From: an uncultured Alphaproteobacteria bacterium
GTDB taxonomy: Bacteria; Pseudomonadota; Alphaproteobacteria; HIMB59; GCA-002718135
DNA: 53,585 bases
Reading direction: 5' to 3'
NCBI GenBank assembly: GCA_902517315.1
Contig: CABYBP010000005.1
Span: 1 to 53,585, forward strand
In this document: piece after piece, positions 8,674 to 17,513 of the stretch
Layout of the letters: each line of letters opens with the position of its first letter
How positions within the stretch are numbered: position 1 is the stretch's first letter
Notes under the pieces: model-generated
Database searches by the model: none
Told to the model about the DNA's origin: nothing
The model's input: the letters and a program-made list of their open reading frames with translations, nothing else
Made by a program: the position numbers and the translations under genes

Positions 8674-9213
8674 TTAATCTTCGATTTGATATTTTTTAAT
8701 TAAAGGAAATTGTGTCATCGTAAAAATAAACGTAATGGGCAAGATACCAAAAACTTTAAAATTTACCCAAACATCAGTACTTTGTGTTCTCCAAACAATT
8801 TCATTAAAAACAGCAAGTGCAACAAAAAAAACAATCCACCTTTGAGTTAATATTCTCCATCCATCTTCTTCTAGTTTAAGTGCAGCACCTAAAAGATACT
8901 TTAAAAGAGGTTTTTTAACAATCACTCCTCCATACAAAATTAATGCGAAAGCCATATTTATTATTGTTGGTTTCATTTTAATAAAAATTTCATTGTCAAA
9001 ATAAATTGTTAGACCTCCAAAAATTAATACAATCGCAGCCCCAAGAGTTGGCATAATTGGTATTTTTTTCTCAAGTATGTATGAGATGATTACTGCAATT
9101 ACAGTTGCAATCATAAGAGGAAGTATTGCTTCCTGAAGACCACTTCTTGTATAAAAAATAAAGAACACTGCAAGTGGTCCTATATCAATTAATAATTTAT
9201 AAACTGACTTCAT
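8674..9213 (-). CDS. yciB: Inner-membrane protein YciB/IspZ (septation protein A family)
   Basis: Polytopic membrane protein of 179 residues, the family's normal size. The segment order matches: an N-terminal hydrophobic pair (LAVFFIFYT...MIATVIAVIISYIL), IPIMPTLGAAIVLIFGGLTIYF (52-73), KPTIINMAFALILYGGVI, LGAALKLEEDGWRILTQRWI, and the conserved FVALAVFNEIVWRTQSTDVWVNFKVF block. The family is linked to cell envelope synthesis and septation but its biochemical role is not settled. It is the last gene of ftsY-yciB on minus: the ATG overlaps the ftsY stop by 4 bp, an order common in alphaproteobacteria. Confidence 0.9.
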   Translation of the reverse strand: MKSVYKLLIDIGPLAVFFIFYTRSGLQEAILPLMIATVIAVIISYILEKKIPIMPTLGAAIVLIFGGLTIYFDNEIFIKMKPTIINMAFALILYGGVIVKKPLLKYLLGAALKLEEDGWRILTQRWIVFFVALAVFNEIVWRTQSTDVWVNFKVFGILPITFIFTMTQFPLIKKYQIED

Positions 9214-10130
9214 TTTTTTTCTTCTAGATTTAAAATAGATCTAGCAAAGTTTTGAGAATTAAAGCTTACTAAGTCCTCAATACTCTCTCCAAGACCAACA
9301 TAACTTATAGGGATTTCAAATTTATTTGCAATTGAAATTAATGCTCCACCTTTTGCTGTTCCATCCAATTTAGTTATTATAATACTTGATACATTAAGTT
9401 CATTTCCAAATATTTCCACTTGCTTAATCATATTAGAACCATTCGTTCCATCTAAAACTAATACAGTTTCAATATTATAAGAGGAATTAACTTTTGAGAT
9501 AACATTCTTCAATTTAATAAGCTGATTAATGAGGTTGGTATTATTTGATAGTCTTCCAGCAGTATCTATAAGTAAATAATCATAGTTTTCTTTCCCAAAC
9601 TCTTCAGTTGCCTGATATGCTACACTTGCAGGATCTTGATTACTTTTTCCAGCGATAAAATCATTATTATTTTTTTTTGCCCAATTTTTTAACTGTTCAA
9701 CAGCTGCTGCTCTAAATGTATCACAAGCTGCAATCAGTATTTTTTTATTTGATAAAATTTTATTTGCAATTTTGCCAATAGTGGTTGTTTTTCCACTTCC
9801 ATTTACCCCAACAAATATTAATATTTTTTTTTCATCACCATTTTCATTTATAAGAACATGTTCTCTTTGAAGTAATATACTTTCTATATTTTGAGCTAAA
9901 ATCTCTAGTACATTTTTTATTCCATCATCATTTGAAATTGTTATTTTTTTTATAGAATCTATTAGCTGATTTACAACATCCAAACTAATATCAGATGAAA
10001 TAAGAACATTTTCTAATTCTTCTAAAGTTAAATCGTCTATTTTTTTGTTTTTTAAAATTTCTAAAATATTAAAAGAAAGTATATTTGAAGTTTTACTTAA
10101 CTTATCTTTAAATATTGAGAACAAACTCAT
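9210..10130 (-). CDS. ftsY: Signal recognition particle receptor FtsY
   Basis: SRP GTPase that docks the SRP-ribosome complex at the inner membrane. The 306 residues comprise essentially only the N and G domains; the long acidic A domain of E. coli FtsY is missing, as in many alphaproteobacteria. Visible: the N-domain helix bundle (1-95), P-loop GVNGSGKTTT (108-117), the DTFRAAAVEQL insertion-box region, DTAGR, TKLDGTAKGG and YVGLGESIEDLVSF. It overlaps mtaB by 4 bp and yciB by 4 bp, so three minus-strand genes are tightly coupled. Its partner ffh lies 2 kb away on the opposite strand. Confidence 0.96.
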   Translation of the reverse strand: MSLFSIFKDKLSKTSNILSFNILEILKNKKIDDLTLEELENVLISSDISLDVVNQLIDSIKKITISNDDGIKNVLEILAQNIESILLQREHVLINENGDEKKILIFVGVNGSGKTTTIGKIANKILSNKKILIAACDTFRAAAVEQLKNWAKKNNNDFIAGKSNQDPASVAYQATEEFGKENYDYLLIDTAGRLSNNTNLINQLIKLKNVISKVNSSYNIETVLVLDGTNGSNMIKQVEIFGNELNVSSIIITKLDGTAKGGALISIANKFEIPISYVGLGESIEDLVSFNSQNFARSILNLEEKK

Positions 10131-11386
10131 GTTATTCTTGCTAATAACGTATCATTTTCTACGCCTGTGTATATGCAGGAAATTATATTTCCCTCTTTAA
10201 ATTCTTCTTCAAGTTTTACTTTTAAAAAATGCTGATCTTTCCCAAGTGAAAAATTTTCTTTTCTACTTTCAATTAAAATTTGTTCCTTTTTTCCAATATT
10301 TTTTTTTAAATGTTTTTTTAATTTGTCCATACCTTTTTTTCTAAGTCTTCTTGCTCTATCTTTGACAATATTTTTTCGAACTTGAGGCATTCTGGATGCA
10401 GGAGTGTTTTCTCTTGGTGAATAAGGAAAAATATGAAGATGAGTTAAATTACACTCATCAACTAGTTTAATTGAATCTTGAAACATCGTTTCTGTCTCTG
10501 TTGGAAAACCGGCAATTATATCAGCGCCAAATGTTGCATCTTTCCTAATAGATAAAACTTTCTTACAAAAATTAATTGCCATTTCCCTTGAATGTCTTCT
10601 TTTCATTCTTTTCAAAATTAAATTGTTTCCAGCTTGTAAACTTATATGAAAATGAGGCATCAATCTTTCGTCTTTTAAAACATCCCAAAAATCTTCGTCT
10701 ATTTCAGCGCAGTCAATTGAAGACAAACGCAGTTGTCTTAATTCAGGTACTAATTTTAGAATTCTTTTAATTAAGTTAGAAAAAGTAGGTTTTGCAGGAA
10801 GATCCTTTCCATAATCAGTTATATCTACTCCTGTTAAGACTACTTCATTATAACCATTGCTAACAATTTTTTTTATTTTATTTACTATTTCTCCAGCAGC
10901 TACACTTCTATTATTGCCTCTGCCAAATGGAATGATACAAAAAGTACAGCGATGGTTACAACCTTGTTGTATTTCAATATAAGCTCTTGATTTTCCTTCA
11001 AATTTTTCAATTGAATTAGGTACTGTTTTACTTTCTTCTAATATATTCCCTACTTTAAAATTTTTAGACTGATTGATATTTTTCCATGTTAAAGTTTCTA
11101 ATTTTTCTGTATTCCCAATTACTGAGTCTACTTCTTTTAAATCTTTATATTTTAATGGATTAATTTGAGCCGCACATCCTGTAACTACTATTTTATTATG
11201 AGGGAAATTTTTTTTTGCCTTTCTAATTTCATAAGAAACTTTCTTCTCAGCTTCTTGAGTTACTGCACATGAGTTTATGACTGTAACATTATTTAAATTA
11301 TTTGTTTTAAGATGGTTTTTAATAATTTCACCTTCATAAATATTCAATCTACAACCTAGATTGACTACGTAGTTTTTATTTTTCAT
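10127..11386 (-). CDS. mtaB: tRNA (N6-threonylcarbamoyladenosine(37)-C2)-methylthiotransferase
   Basis: Radical-SAM enzyme that converts t6A37 to ms2t6A in tRNAs reading ANN codons. The N-terminal UPF0004 domain has three cluster cysteines at 12 (LGCRLN), 40 (INSCAVT) and 71 (TGCAAQ). The radical-SAM motif CNHRCTFC supplies Cys143, Cys147 and Cys150 for the second [4Fe-4S] cluster. A TRAM-like C-terminal region follows. The GCRLN form of the first motif and the length of 419 residues favour MtaB over MiaB or RimO. Located between dapF and ftsY, the usual alphaproteobacterial neighbours. Confidence 0.93.
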   Translation of the reverse strand: MKNKNYVVNLGCRLNIYEGEIIKNHLKTNNLNNVTVINSCAVTQEAEKKVSYEIRKAKKNFPHNKIVVTGCAAQINPLKYKDLKEVDSVIGNTEKLETLTWKNINQSKNFKVGNILEESKTVPNSIEKFEGKSRAYIEIQQGCNHRCTFCIIPFGRGNNRSVAAGEIVNKIKKIVSNGYNEVVLTGVDITDYGKDLPAKPTFSNLIKRILKLVPELRQLRLSSIDCAEIDEDFWDVLKDERLMPHFHISLQAGNNLILKRMKRRHSREMAINFCKKVLSIRKDATFGADIIAGFPTETETMFQDSIKLVDECNLTHLHIFPYSPRENTPASRMPQVRKNIVKDRARRLRKKGMDKLKKHLKKNIGKKEQILIESRKENFSLGKDQHFLKVKLEEEFKEGNIISCIYTGVENDTLLARIT

Positions 11387-11389
11387 AAA

Positions 11390-12208
11390 TTATATTTCTA
11401 AACTACCCCGATAACTTATTTCTGCAGGTCCTGTCATAATAGCTTCATTATTAAATATATTTATGTGCAGTGATCCTTTTTCAAGTTTCACTTCAGCGTT
11501 ATTTTCAATCAATCCTTTTTTCCACGCTGCATATACAGCCGCACAGGCACCACTACCACAAGCTAAAGTGATTCCAACCCCACGTTCCCAAACTCTCATT
11601 TGAATTAAATTTGAATTAATAACTTCAACAATTTCAACATTAGTTTTTTTTGGAAAGAGCTCATGATTTTCTATTCCAGGACCTATACTGTCAAGATCTG
11701 TATTTTTGATCGATTTCCCAAAAAAAACTACATGTGGATTACCTACATTAACAGCAACTCCATTACTATATCCATCAATTAAAATTGGTATATTCATTGT
11801 ATCGATTTCTTTACTTAAAGGAATTTTATCCCAAGTATTTTTTATTAAACCCATGTTGACACTTATATTGTTATCTATTTTTTTTGATTCTAATATTCCT
11901 GCATCAGATTGAATTTTTAAAATTTCTATATTTGAATCTTCATCAAATAATATTTTTGCCACACAACGTGTTCCATTACCACAAGCTTCGGCTCTATCAC
12001 CACCAGGATTAAAAATTTCAATTTCAGCATCAGCATTTTGATTACCTGTATTATTAATTGTGATTAATTGATCACATCCTGCTCCAGTCCTTCTGTCACT
12101 GAGTCTTTTAATGATATCTTCAGTAATTGCGATATTATTAGACCTTTTATCTATGATAACAAAATCATTCCCAAGTCCATGCATCTTTATAAAGTCTACT
12201 TTTTGCAT
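11390..12208 (-). CDS. dapF: Diaminopimelate epimerase
   Basis: Converts LL- to meso-diaminopimelate for lysine and peptidoglycan synthesis, without cofactor, using two cysteines. Both are present: Cys76 in AEACGNGTRC and Cys217 in ACGSGACAA. Other blocks are KMHGLGNDFVIID (8-20), NPGGDRAE and VNVGNPHVV. The 272 residues are the normal length. It begins at ATG 12208 and heads the minus-strand unit dapF-mtaB-ftsY-yciB, with mtaB following after 3 bp. It diverges from ffh across a 197-bp region. Confidence 0.96.
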   Translation of the reverse strand: MQKVDFIKMHGLGNDFVIIDKRSNNIAITEDIIKRLSDRRTGAGCDQLITINNTGNQNADAEIEIFNPGGDRAEACGNGTRCVAKILFDEDSNIEILKIQSDAGILESKKIDNNISVNMGLIKNTWDKIPLSKEIDTMNIPILIDGYSNGVAVNVGNPHVVFFGKSIKNTDLDSIGPGIENHELFPKKTNVEIVEVINSNLIQMRVWERGVGITLACGSGACAAVYAAWKKGLIENNAEVKLEKGSLHINIFNNEAIMTGPAEISYRGSLEI

Positions 12209-12317
12209 ATTTGTTTTATAACCTAATTTATTGATAAATCTCAGTAAATATGGGAAATTTAAGAATACTTGACTTTCAATTATTCAGCTAATAGAGGGTC
12301 ACGAACAAATCCTATAT

Positions 12318-12344
12318 TTGTAAACGAATTGAGCTTGTTACAAT
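12318..12344 (+). promoter_or_regulatory. Candidate ffh promoter
   Basis: A good -10-like hexamer, TACAAT, lies at 12339-12344; a -35-like TTGTAA at 12318-12323 gives a slightly short 15-bp spacing. Transcription would begin near 12351, so the mRNA would open with the hairpin at 12355-12385. A second -35-like element, TTGACT at 12269-12274, is too far from a matching -10 to be convincing. Inferred from sequence only. Confidence 0.35.
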
Positions 12345-12354
12345 TGTGATAGGT

Positions 12355-12385
12355 ACTCCAGCCCACGAGTTTCGTGCCCTGGAGT
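12355..12385 (+). ncRNA. Strong hairpin in the ffh 5' leader (candidate cis-regulatory RNA)
   Basis: Perfect 7-bp stem ACTCCAG (12355-12361) with CTGGAGT (12379-12385), a symmetric CC/CC internal loop, then a 5-bp stem CACGA/TCGTG closed by a GTT loop. It is G/C-rich in a very A/T-rich genome. It lies 20 bp upstream of the ffh ATG, with the Shine-Dalgarno GGAG (12397-12400) just after it. No T-run follows, so it is not an intrinsic terminator. From memory, a candidate cis-regulatory RNA upstream of ffh was proposed for Candidatus Pelagibacter; whether this is the same element needs alignment. Confidence 0.55.
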
Positions 12386-12405
12386 TAAAAGGCTATTGGA
12401 GATTT

Positions 12406-13770
12406 ATGTTTGATACACTGAACACAAAATTTGAAAAAATTGTTCAAAGTATTCGGGGTAAGGCTGTTATATCAGAAACAGATCTTGAAGTTACATTACG
12501 TGAAATTAGAATTGCTCTCTTAGAGGCAGATGTTTCCTTAGTTGTAGTAAAAGAATTTATAAATTCCATCAAGTCAAACATTTTAGGAAAAGAAATTCTC
12601 AAATCTGTTAAACCAGATCAAATGATCATAAAACTTGTGCAAGATGAGCTTGTTAAAATTCTTGGATCAGAAAATAAATCTCTAAATTTATCTTCTTCTC
12701 AATTAACTAAAATATTATTTTGTGGATTACAGGGATCTGGGAAAACAACATCAATTGCCAAACTTTCCTATTTGTTAAAGAAGTCTTCAAAGAAAAAAAT
12801 TTTACTTTCATCAGCAGACATTTATCGACCAGCAGCACAAGAACAATTAAAAGTATTAGCTGAAGAAACCGGTTCAGATTTCTTTAGTCACAATCTGTCA
12901 TCAGTCAGTAAGATTGTTTATGATTCCATAGACTATGCTCAAAAAAATTTATTTGATATTCTTATTTTAGATACTGCTGGACGACAAGTTATAGATAAAA
13001 AGTTAATGAGTGAATTAATAGAAATTGAAAATAAGTTTAAACCTAACGAAACATTATTAGTAGCAGATGCTCTAACAGGACAAGATGCTGCAAATGTAGC
13101 TAAAAGTTTTAGTGATGCAATAAATATTACTGGATCAATTTTAACTCGAATAGATGGTGATAGCAGAGGTGGCGCAGCACTATCAATTAAATCTATAACA
13201 AACTCTCCTATAAAATTTATAGGACTAGGTGAAAAAGTAGAAAATTTTGAACCTTTCCATCCTGAAAGAATTGCACAAAGAATCTTAGGTATGGGAGATA
13301 TTGTATCTCTTGTCGAAAAGGCTGCTGAAAATATCGATAAAGAAGAAATGGAAGATATGGCAAAAAAGATCGTTAAAGGAAAATTTGATCTTGAAGATTT
13401 TGCCAATCAATTAAAACAAATGGGTAAAATGGGTGGAGTCTCCGGTTTACTTTCTATGATGCCAGGTGTTTCAAAGGCACAGAAGCTAATGGCAGAAAAT
13501 AAAATTTCTAATTCAATGATTGATAAACAAATAGCTATAATCAGTTCAATGACAAAAAAAGAAAGGGCTGATCCAGATATTATAAAGGCTTCACGTAAAA
13601 TTAGAATTTCAAAAGGATCTGGAACAAAAGTTCAAGACGTTAACAGGTTATTAAAACAGTTTCTCCAATCACAAAAAATGATGAAGAGAATGAAATCAAT
13701 GGGCAAAGGAGGAATTCCCAGTGATTTAATGCAAAAATTACAAGGAAATCTTCCTCCAAACATAAATTAG
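12406..13770 (+). CDS. ffh: Signal recognition particle protein Ffh
   Basis: GTPase that binds 4.5S RNA and signal sequences on nascent membrane proteins. I place the start at ATG 12406 (MFDTLNTKFEKI...), matching the family N-terminus, with GGAG 5 bp upstream. The open frame runs back to a GTG at 12346, but that extension is just the leader hairpin read as codons. 454 residues: N domain with IRIALLEADVSL, P-loop CGLQGSGKTTS (about 106-116), DIYRPAAQEQL, DTAGR, TRIDGDSRGG, GLGEKVENFEPFHPERIA, then the methionine-rich M domain with the RNA-binding segment SKGSGTKVQDVNRLLKQF and a basic Met-rich tail. It leads the plus-strand run into rpsP. Confidence 0.97.
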   Translation: MFDTLNTKFEKIVQSIRGKAVISETDLEVTLREIRIALLEADVSLVVVKEFINSIKSNILGKEILKSVKPDQMIIKLVQDELVKILGSENKSLNLSSSQLTKILFCGLQGSGKTTSIAKLSYLLKKSSKKKILLSSADIYRPAAQEQLKVLAEETGSDFFSHNLSSVSKIVYDSIDYAQKNLFDILILDTAGRQVIDKKLMSELIEIENKFKPNETLLVADALTGQDAANVAKSFSDAINITGSILTRIDGDSRGGAALSIKSITNSPIKFIGLGEKVENFEPFHPERIAQRILGMGDIVSLVEKAAENIDKEEMEDMAKKIVKGKFDLEDFANQLKQMGKMGGVSGLLSMMPGVSKAQKLMAENKISNSMIDKQIAIISSMTKKERADPDIIKASRKIRISKGSGTKVQDVNRLLKQFLQSQKMMKRMKSMGKGGIPSDLMQKLQGNLPPNIN

Positions 13771-13782
13771 AAAGGAAATAAA

Positions 13783-14295
13783 ATGCCAGTAAGAATAAGA
13801 TTATCAAGAGGCGGCGCAAAGAAAAGACCATTTTATAGAATAGTAGTTGCTGATTCTAGAAGAGCGAGAGATGGAAAATTTATAGATCAAATTGGAACTT
13901 ATAACCCAATGCTTCCAAAGGAAAGTGCTGATAGAGTTAAGATGGACTTAGAAAAAGCTAAAGAATGGATTGCAAAAGGAGCGAAACCCTCAGACAGAAT
14001 TTCTATTTTTCTTAGCAATCTTGGTGTGATGGAAAAACCAGTTATTACTGAAAAAACAAAAAAACATCTGCCTAAGAAAAAAGCACAGGAACGTCTAGCT
14101 GCAGCTAAAGAGAAAGAAGAAGCAGCTAAAGTTGCATCAGAAGAACCAAAAGCAGAAGAAGCAGAAGCTAAGCCAGCTGAAGATGCACAACCTGCTGAAG
14201 AACCAAAAGCAGAAGAAGCAGAAGCTAAGCCAGCTGAAGATGCACAACCTGCTGAAGAACCAAAAGCAGAAGAAGCAGAAGCTAAAAAAGAATAA
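13783..14295 (+). CDS. rpsP: 30S ribosomal protein S16 with long acidic repeat tail
   Basis: The S16 core occupies residues 1-85, opening [20 protein letters not shown], with the conserved GTYNP and [14 protein letters not shown] blocks. The protein then continues to residue 170, twice the length of a minimal S16. Residues 86-118 are Lys/Glu/Ala-rich; residues 121-170 are two and a half copies of a 19-residue unit rich in Glu, Ala, Pro and Lys. C-terminal extensions of S16 are known in alphaproteobacteria; this one is a recent exact repeat. The Shine-Dalgarno AAAGGAAA precedes ATG 13783, 12 bp after ffh. A similar tail occurs on L19 three genes downstream. Confidence 0.96.
   Translation: MPVRIRLSRGGAKKRPFYRIVVADSRRARDGKFIDQIGTYNPMLPKESADRVKMDLEKAKEWIAKGAKPSDRISIFLSNLGVMEKPVITEKTKKHLPKKKAQERLAAAKEKEEAAKVASEEPKAEEAEAKPAEDAQPAEEPKAEEAEAKPAEDAQPAEEPKAEEAEAKKE
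14143..14285 (+). repeat. 57-bp tandem repeat inside rpsP, 2.5 copies
   Basis: Units at 14143-14199 and 14200-14256 and a partial unit at 14257-14285 are identical at the base level. Each encodes 19 residues and begins GAACCAAAAGCAGAAG. Perfect identity at synonymous positions indicates recent expansion by slippage or unequal crossing-over. The repeat keeps the reading frame because 57 is a multiple of three. Confidence 0.95.
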
Positions 14296-14309
14296 AATTA
14301 ATTTTTGTT

Positions 14310-14816
14310 TTGAGTAATAAAGATATTATTCTTGTTGGTCAGTTTGGATCTCCCTTAGGGTTAAAAGGTGAAATAAAAGTTAATATGATGACTACCTCGT
14401 TTGAAGTTTTTAAAAATTTAAAAAACTATTATAATTTTGATGGTTCAGTTGCTTGGAATTTTAAAAATATTTTATTTAAAAATAATAAGTGTGTTGTTCA
14501 AGTTGAAAAATACTTTTCTAGAGAAGATGTTTTAGAGCTTAAAGGTCAAAAAATTTTTTCAAATAAGAAATTTCTTCCAAAAACAAAAGATAATGAGTTT
14601 TACATAAATGATCTAATCAAATGCATGATTTTCTTGAAAGACAATACTAGTATTGGAAAAGTTTTAAGTGTTCAAAATTTTGGGGCAGGTGATTTATTAG
14701 AAGTCAAATATAATACCAAACTTATTCTTATACCATTTGATAAAACAAATATTTTATCAGTTAATATCGATAAAAAAGAAATTATAGCTGATCCAATACC
14801 TGGTATTCTTGATTAA
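14310..14816 (+). CDS. rimM: Ribosome maturation factor RimM
   Basis: Assembly factor for the 30S head that binds S19 and 16S rRNA. The 168 residues show the N-terminal RimM barrel (ILVGQFGSPLGLKGEIKVN, 7-25) and the PRC-barrel C-terminal half ending IADPIPGILD. The only start fitting the family N-terminus is TTG at 14310-14312; the next in-frame ATG would delete the conserved GLKGE motif. No Shine-Dalgarno precedes it and it lies 14 bp after the rpsP stop, so initiation may depend on coupling. trmD follows with a 1-bp gap. Divergent in the middle but order and motifs make it certain. Confidence 0.93.
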   Translation: MSNKDIILVGQFGSPLGLKGEIKVNMMTTSFEVFKNLKNYYNFDGSVAWNFKNILFKNNKCVVQVEKYFSREDVLELKGQKIFSNKKFLPKTKDNEFYINDLIKCMIFLKDNTSIGKVLSVQNFGAGDLLEVKYNTKLILIPFDKTNILSVNIDKKEIIADPIPGILD

Positions 14817-14817
14817 A

Positions 14818-15516
14818 ATGAGAGTAGTAATTTTAACTTGTTATCCTGAGATGTTTCCTGGTTCACTAGGATATTCTGTAATCGGAAATGCATTAACCAA
14901 TAAAAAATTTTCTCTCGAGATAGTCAATCTACATAATTTTGGAATTGACAAAAGAGGAAGTGTTGATGATGAACCTTTTGGAGGAGGTCCTGGAATGGTT
15001 ATTCGTCCAGATGTGATAGAAAAAGCATTAAATTCAATTACGTTCAAAACCGATAATTATTGCAAAATTTTTCTAACACCATCAGGTCAGAAATTATCTC
15101 AATCTAAACTTAATAATCTATCAAAACATGATGAAATGCTTATTTTATGTGGTAGATTTGAAGGGGTTGACCAAAGAGCTATAGAAATTCTTGGTTTTCA
15201 GGAAATAAGTATCGGTGATTACATCCTTTCTGGAGGCGAGATTGCTGCTCAGGTGTTAGTTGAAGGTTGTATTCGTCTCATTCCTGGAGTATTAGGGCAG
15301 CCACAAAGTTTATTGGAAGAATCTTTTTCTAATAATCTACTTGAATATCCTCATTATACCAGACCACAAACCTGGGAAGATATTCAGGGAAATAAACATG
15401 AAGTTCCAGATGTTTTAACATCAGGTCATCATGAAAAAATTGATAAATGGAGAAAAGAAAAATCGGTTGAAAAAACTAAAGAATTAAGACCAGATCTTTT
15501 TAAAAAGGAAATATAA
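14818..15516 (+). CDS. trmD: tRNA (guanine-N1-)-methyltransferase
   Basis: SPOUT-class knotted methyltransferase making m1G37 in tRNAs, which prevents +1 frameshifting. I choose ATG 14818 ([20 protein letters not shown]), one base after the rimM stop; an in-frame TTG three codons earlier sits within rimM. 232 residues. Motifs: [54 protein letters not shown] (the SAM-binding knot) and [10 protein letters not shown]. Conserved His/Asp residues are present. It lies in the canonical rpsP-rimM-trmD-rplS operon, one base before rplS. Confidence 0.97.
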   Translation: MRVVILTCYPEMFPGSLGYSVIGNALTNKKFSLEIVNLHNFGIDKRGSVDDEPFGGGPGMVIRPDVIEKALNSITFKTDNYCKIFLTPSGQKLSQSKLNNLSKHDEMLILCGRFEGVDQRAIEILGFQEISIGDYILSGGEIAAQVLVEGCIRLIPGVLGQPQSLLEESFSNNLLEYPHYTRPQTWEDIQGNKHEVPDVLTSGHHEKIDKWRKEKSVEKTKELRPDLFKKEI

Positions 15517-15517
15517 A

Positions 15518-16123
15518 ATGAGTAATATATTAGAGACATTTGAAAAACAACAAATTGAAAAGTTAACTTCAAAAAAAAGAGTTCCTGCTTTTCGTTCAGG
15601 TGATACTCTAAAAGTTACTGTAAGAATCACAGAGGGAAGTAAGTCGAGACTTCAAGCATTTGAAGGTATTTGTATTGCAAGAAAAAATAATTCAGTAAAC
15701 TCTAACTTTACTGTGAGAAAAATATCTCATGGAGAGGGTGTTGAAAGAGTATTCCCTTTATTCAGTCCATTAGTAGAAAAAATTGAGGTTGTTAGAAAAG
15801 GTGATGTAAGAAGAGCTAAGCTATATTATCTAAGAGAATTATCAGGAAAGAAAGCTAGGATCGCAGATAAAGATAGGGGTGATGAAGCTGATCAATATGA
15901 ATATATAGAGGAGGCGCCTCTAGTAGAAGAAACAAAAACTGGAGATACAGATACAAATACTGCAGAGGAACCAAAAGCTGAAGGCGTAGAAGCAAAACAA
16001 GCAGATACAAAAGCTGAAGAAGCGGAAGCCAAACCAGCAGAAGAATCTAAAGCAGAAGCTGCAGAGGCATCTAGTAAAGAAGAGGAAAAAGCAGCCGAAA
16101 ATAAATCGGATGAAAATAAATAA
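15518..16123 (+). CDS. rplS: 50S ribosomal protein L19 with acidic C-terminal tail
   Basis: The L19 core is residues 1-118: it opens [16 protein letters not shown], then [46 protein letters not shown] and a C-terminal [13 protein letters not shown]. Residues 119-201 form a low-complexity Glu/Ala/Lys-rich tail containing EEPKAEG and EAEAKPAEE, words shared with the S16 tail in the same operon. L19 is normally about 115-130 residues, so the tail is unusual. The gene's end overlaps leuC by 14 bp. L19 sits at the 30S-50S interface; the tail would be a flexible acidic extension. Confidence 0.96.
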   Translation: MSNILETFEKQQIEKLTSKKRVPAFRSGDTLKVTVRITEGSKSRLQAFEGICIARKNNSVNSNFTVRKISHGEGVERVFPLFSPLVEKIEVVRKGDVRRAKLYYLRELSGKKARIADKDRGDEADQYEYIEEAPLVEETKTGDTDTNTAEEPKAEGVEAKQADTKAEEAEAKPAEESKAEAAEASSKEEEKAAENKSDENK

Positions 16124-17513
16124 CTCTAAAACTCTTTTTGATAAAATTTGGGAACATCATCTTGTTGATAGACAAGAAGACGAAACATGTCTTATATATA
16201 TTGATAGACATCTTGTTCATGAAGTTACAAGCCCTCAAGCGTTTGAAGGTTTAAGAAACAATAATCGTAAAGTTAGAAGGCCTGAAAGTACTTTTGCTGT
16301 AGCTGATCACAATGTTCCAACATCAGATAGATCTAAAGGTATAGAAAATAAAGAAAGTAGAATTCAGGTTGAAACACTAGAAAAAAATTGCAAAGATTTT
16401 GATGTTACTCTTTTTCCATTATTAGATAGCAGACAAGGTATAGTTCATATAGTTGGACCAGAACAAGGTATTACTCAGCCAGGTATGACAATAGTTTGTG
16501 GTGATAGTCATACAGCAACACATGGAGCATTTGGTGCCTTAGCTTTTGGTATCGGCACAAGTGAAGTTGAGCATGTATTAGCTACTCAGACCTTGATTCA
16601 AAAACCTGCAAAGAATATGCGAATTTCTGTTGAAGGTAAATTAAACTTAGGCGTTACAGCAAAAGATATTATCCTTCATATCATAGGAAAGATAGGAACA
16701 GCTGGTGGAACTGGTTATGTTATTGAATATGGTGGTAATGCAATTTCCTCTCTTTCTATGGAAGGAAGAATGACAATCTGCAATATGAGTATTGAAGCAG
16801 GTGCTAGAGCTGGTTTAATCGCTCCTGACGAAAAAACTTTTGAATATATTAAAGGTAGACCGTATGCTCCATCAGGAGATAATTGGGACAAAGCGGTAGA
16901 ATTTTGGAAATCTCTTCCATCTGATGAGGGCGCAAAATATGATGAAGAAATTTTAATTAATGCTGAAGATATTTTGCCACAAATTACTTGGGGTACAAGC
17001 CCACAAGACGTTGTTGCTATAAATGGTATAGTACCAAATCCTCAAGAAGAGAATAATCCTAATAGAAAGAAGGCTATGGAGCGTTCTCTTGAATATATGG
17101 GTTTAGAACCCAAACAAGAAATACAAAAAATTAAAATTGATAAAGTGTTTATTGGCTCTTGCACCAATGGAAGAATTGAGGATTTAAGAGAAGTTGCTAA
17201 AGTTGTAGAAGGAAAAAAAGTTTCTGTAGACTCAATGATTGTTCCTGGTTCAGGTCTAGTTAAAAAACAAGCTGAAGAAGAAGGTTTAGATAAAATTTTT
17301 ATTGAAGCAGGATTTGATTGGAGAGAGCCAGGTTGCTCCATGTGTTTGGCTATGAATCCAGATCAATTAAAACCGCAAGAAAGATGTGCATCAACATCAA
17401 ATAGAAATTTTGAAGGTAGGCAAGGTAGAGAAGGAAGAACACATCTTGTTAGTCCTGCAATAGCTGCTGCCTCTGCAATCAAAGGTTCTTTTGCAACAGC
17501 AGAGGATTTATAA
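16110..17513 (+). CDS. leuC: 3-isopropylmalate dehydratase, large subunit
   Basis: Aconitase-family [4Fe-4S] enzyme subunit isomerising 2- to 3-isopropylmalate in leucine synthesis; works with LeuD. The 467 residues show [13 protein letters not shown] (8-20), [55 protein letters not shown], and cluster cysteines in [12 protein letters not shown] and [14 protein letters not shown] 16110 lies inside the end of rplS (14-bp overlap), so translation is probably coupled to the ribosomal protein operon. leuD begins directly after its stop. Joining leucine synthesis to rplS means leucine genes may share ribosomal-operon control. Confidence 0.97.
   Translation: MKINNSKTLFDKIWEHHLVDRQEDETCLIYIDRHLVHEVTSPQAFEGLRNNNRKVRRPESTFAVADHNVPTSDRSKGIENKESRIQVETLEKNCKDFDVTLFPLLDSRQGIVHIVGPEQGITQPGMTIVCGDSHTATHGAFGALAFGIGTSEVEHVLATQTLIQKPAKNMRISVEGKLNLGVTAKDIILHIIGKIGTAGGTGYVIEYGGNAISSLSMEGRMTICNMSIEAGARAGLIAPDEKTFEYIKGRPYAPSGDNWDKAVEFWKSLPSDEGAKYDEEILINAEDILPQITWGTSPQDVVAINGIVPNPQEENNPNRKKAMERSLEYMGLEPKQEIQKIKIDKVFIGSCTNGRIEDLREVAKVVEGKKVSVDSMIVPGSGLVKKQAEEEGLDKIFIEAGFDWREPGCSMCLAMNPDQLKPQERCASTSNRNFEGRQGREGRTHLVSPAIAAASAIKGSFATAEDL

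Noticed and set aside
12355..12385. Intrinsic terminator upstream of ffh
   Set aside because: No T-run follows the stem on plus, and no plus-strand gene precedes it to terminate; dapF diverges.
12346..12405. In-frame extension of ffh to a GTG at 12346
   Set aside because: The extra 20 residues are the G/C-rich hairpin read as codons; Ffh homologues begin MFDxL and a good Shine-Dalgarno precedes ATG 12406.
12939..13406. 155-residue antisense ORF in ffh
   Set aside because: Ser/Ile/Phe-rich shadow of ffh in the opposite strand with no family pattern.
14143..14285. CRISPR-like or mobile repeat
   Set aside because: Units abut without spacers, stay in frame and encode a low-complexity protein tail.
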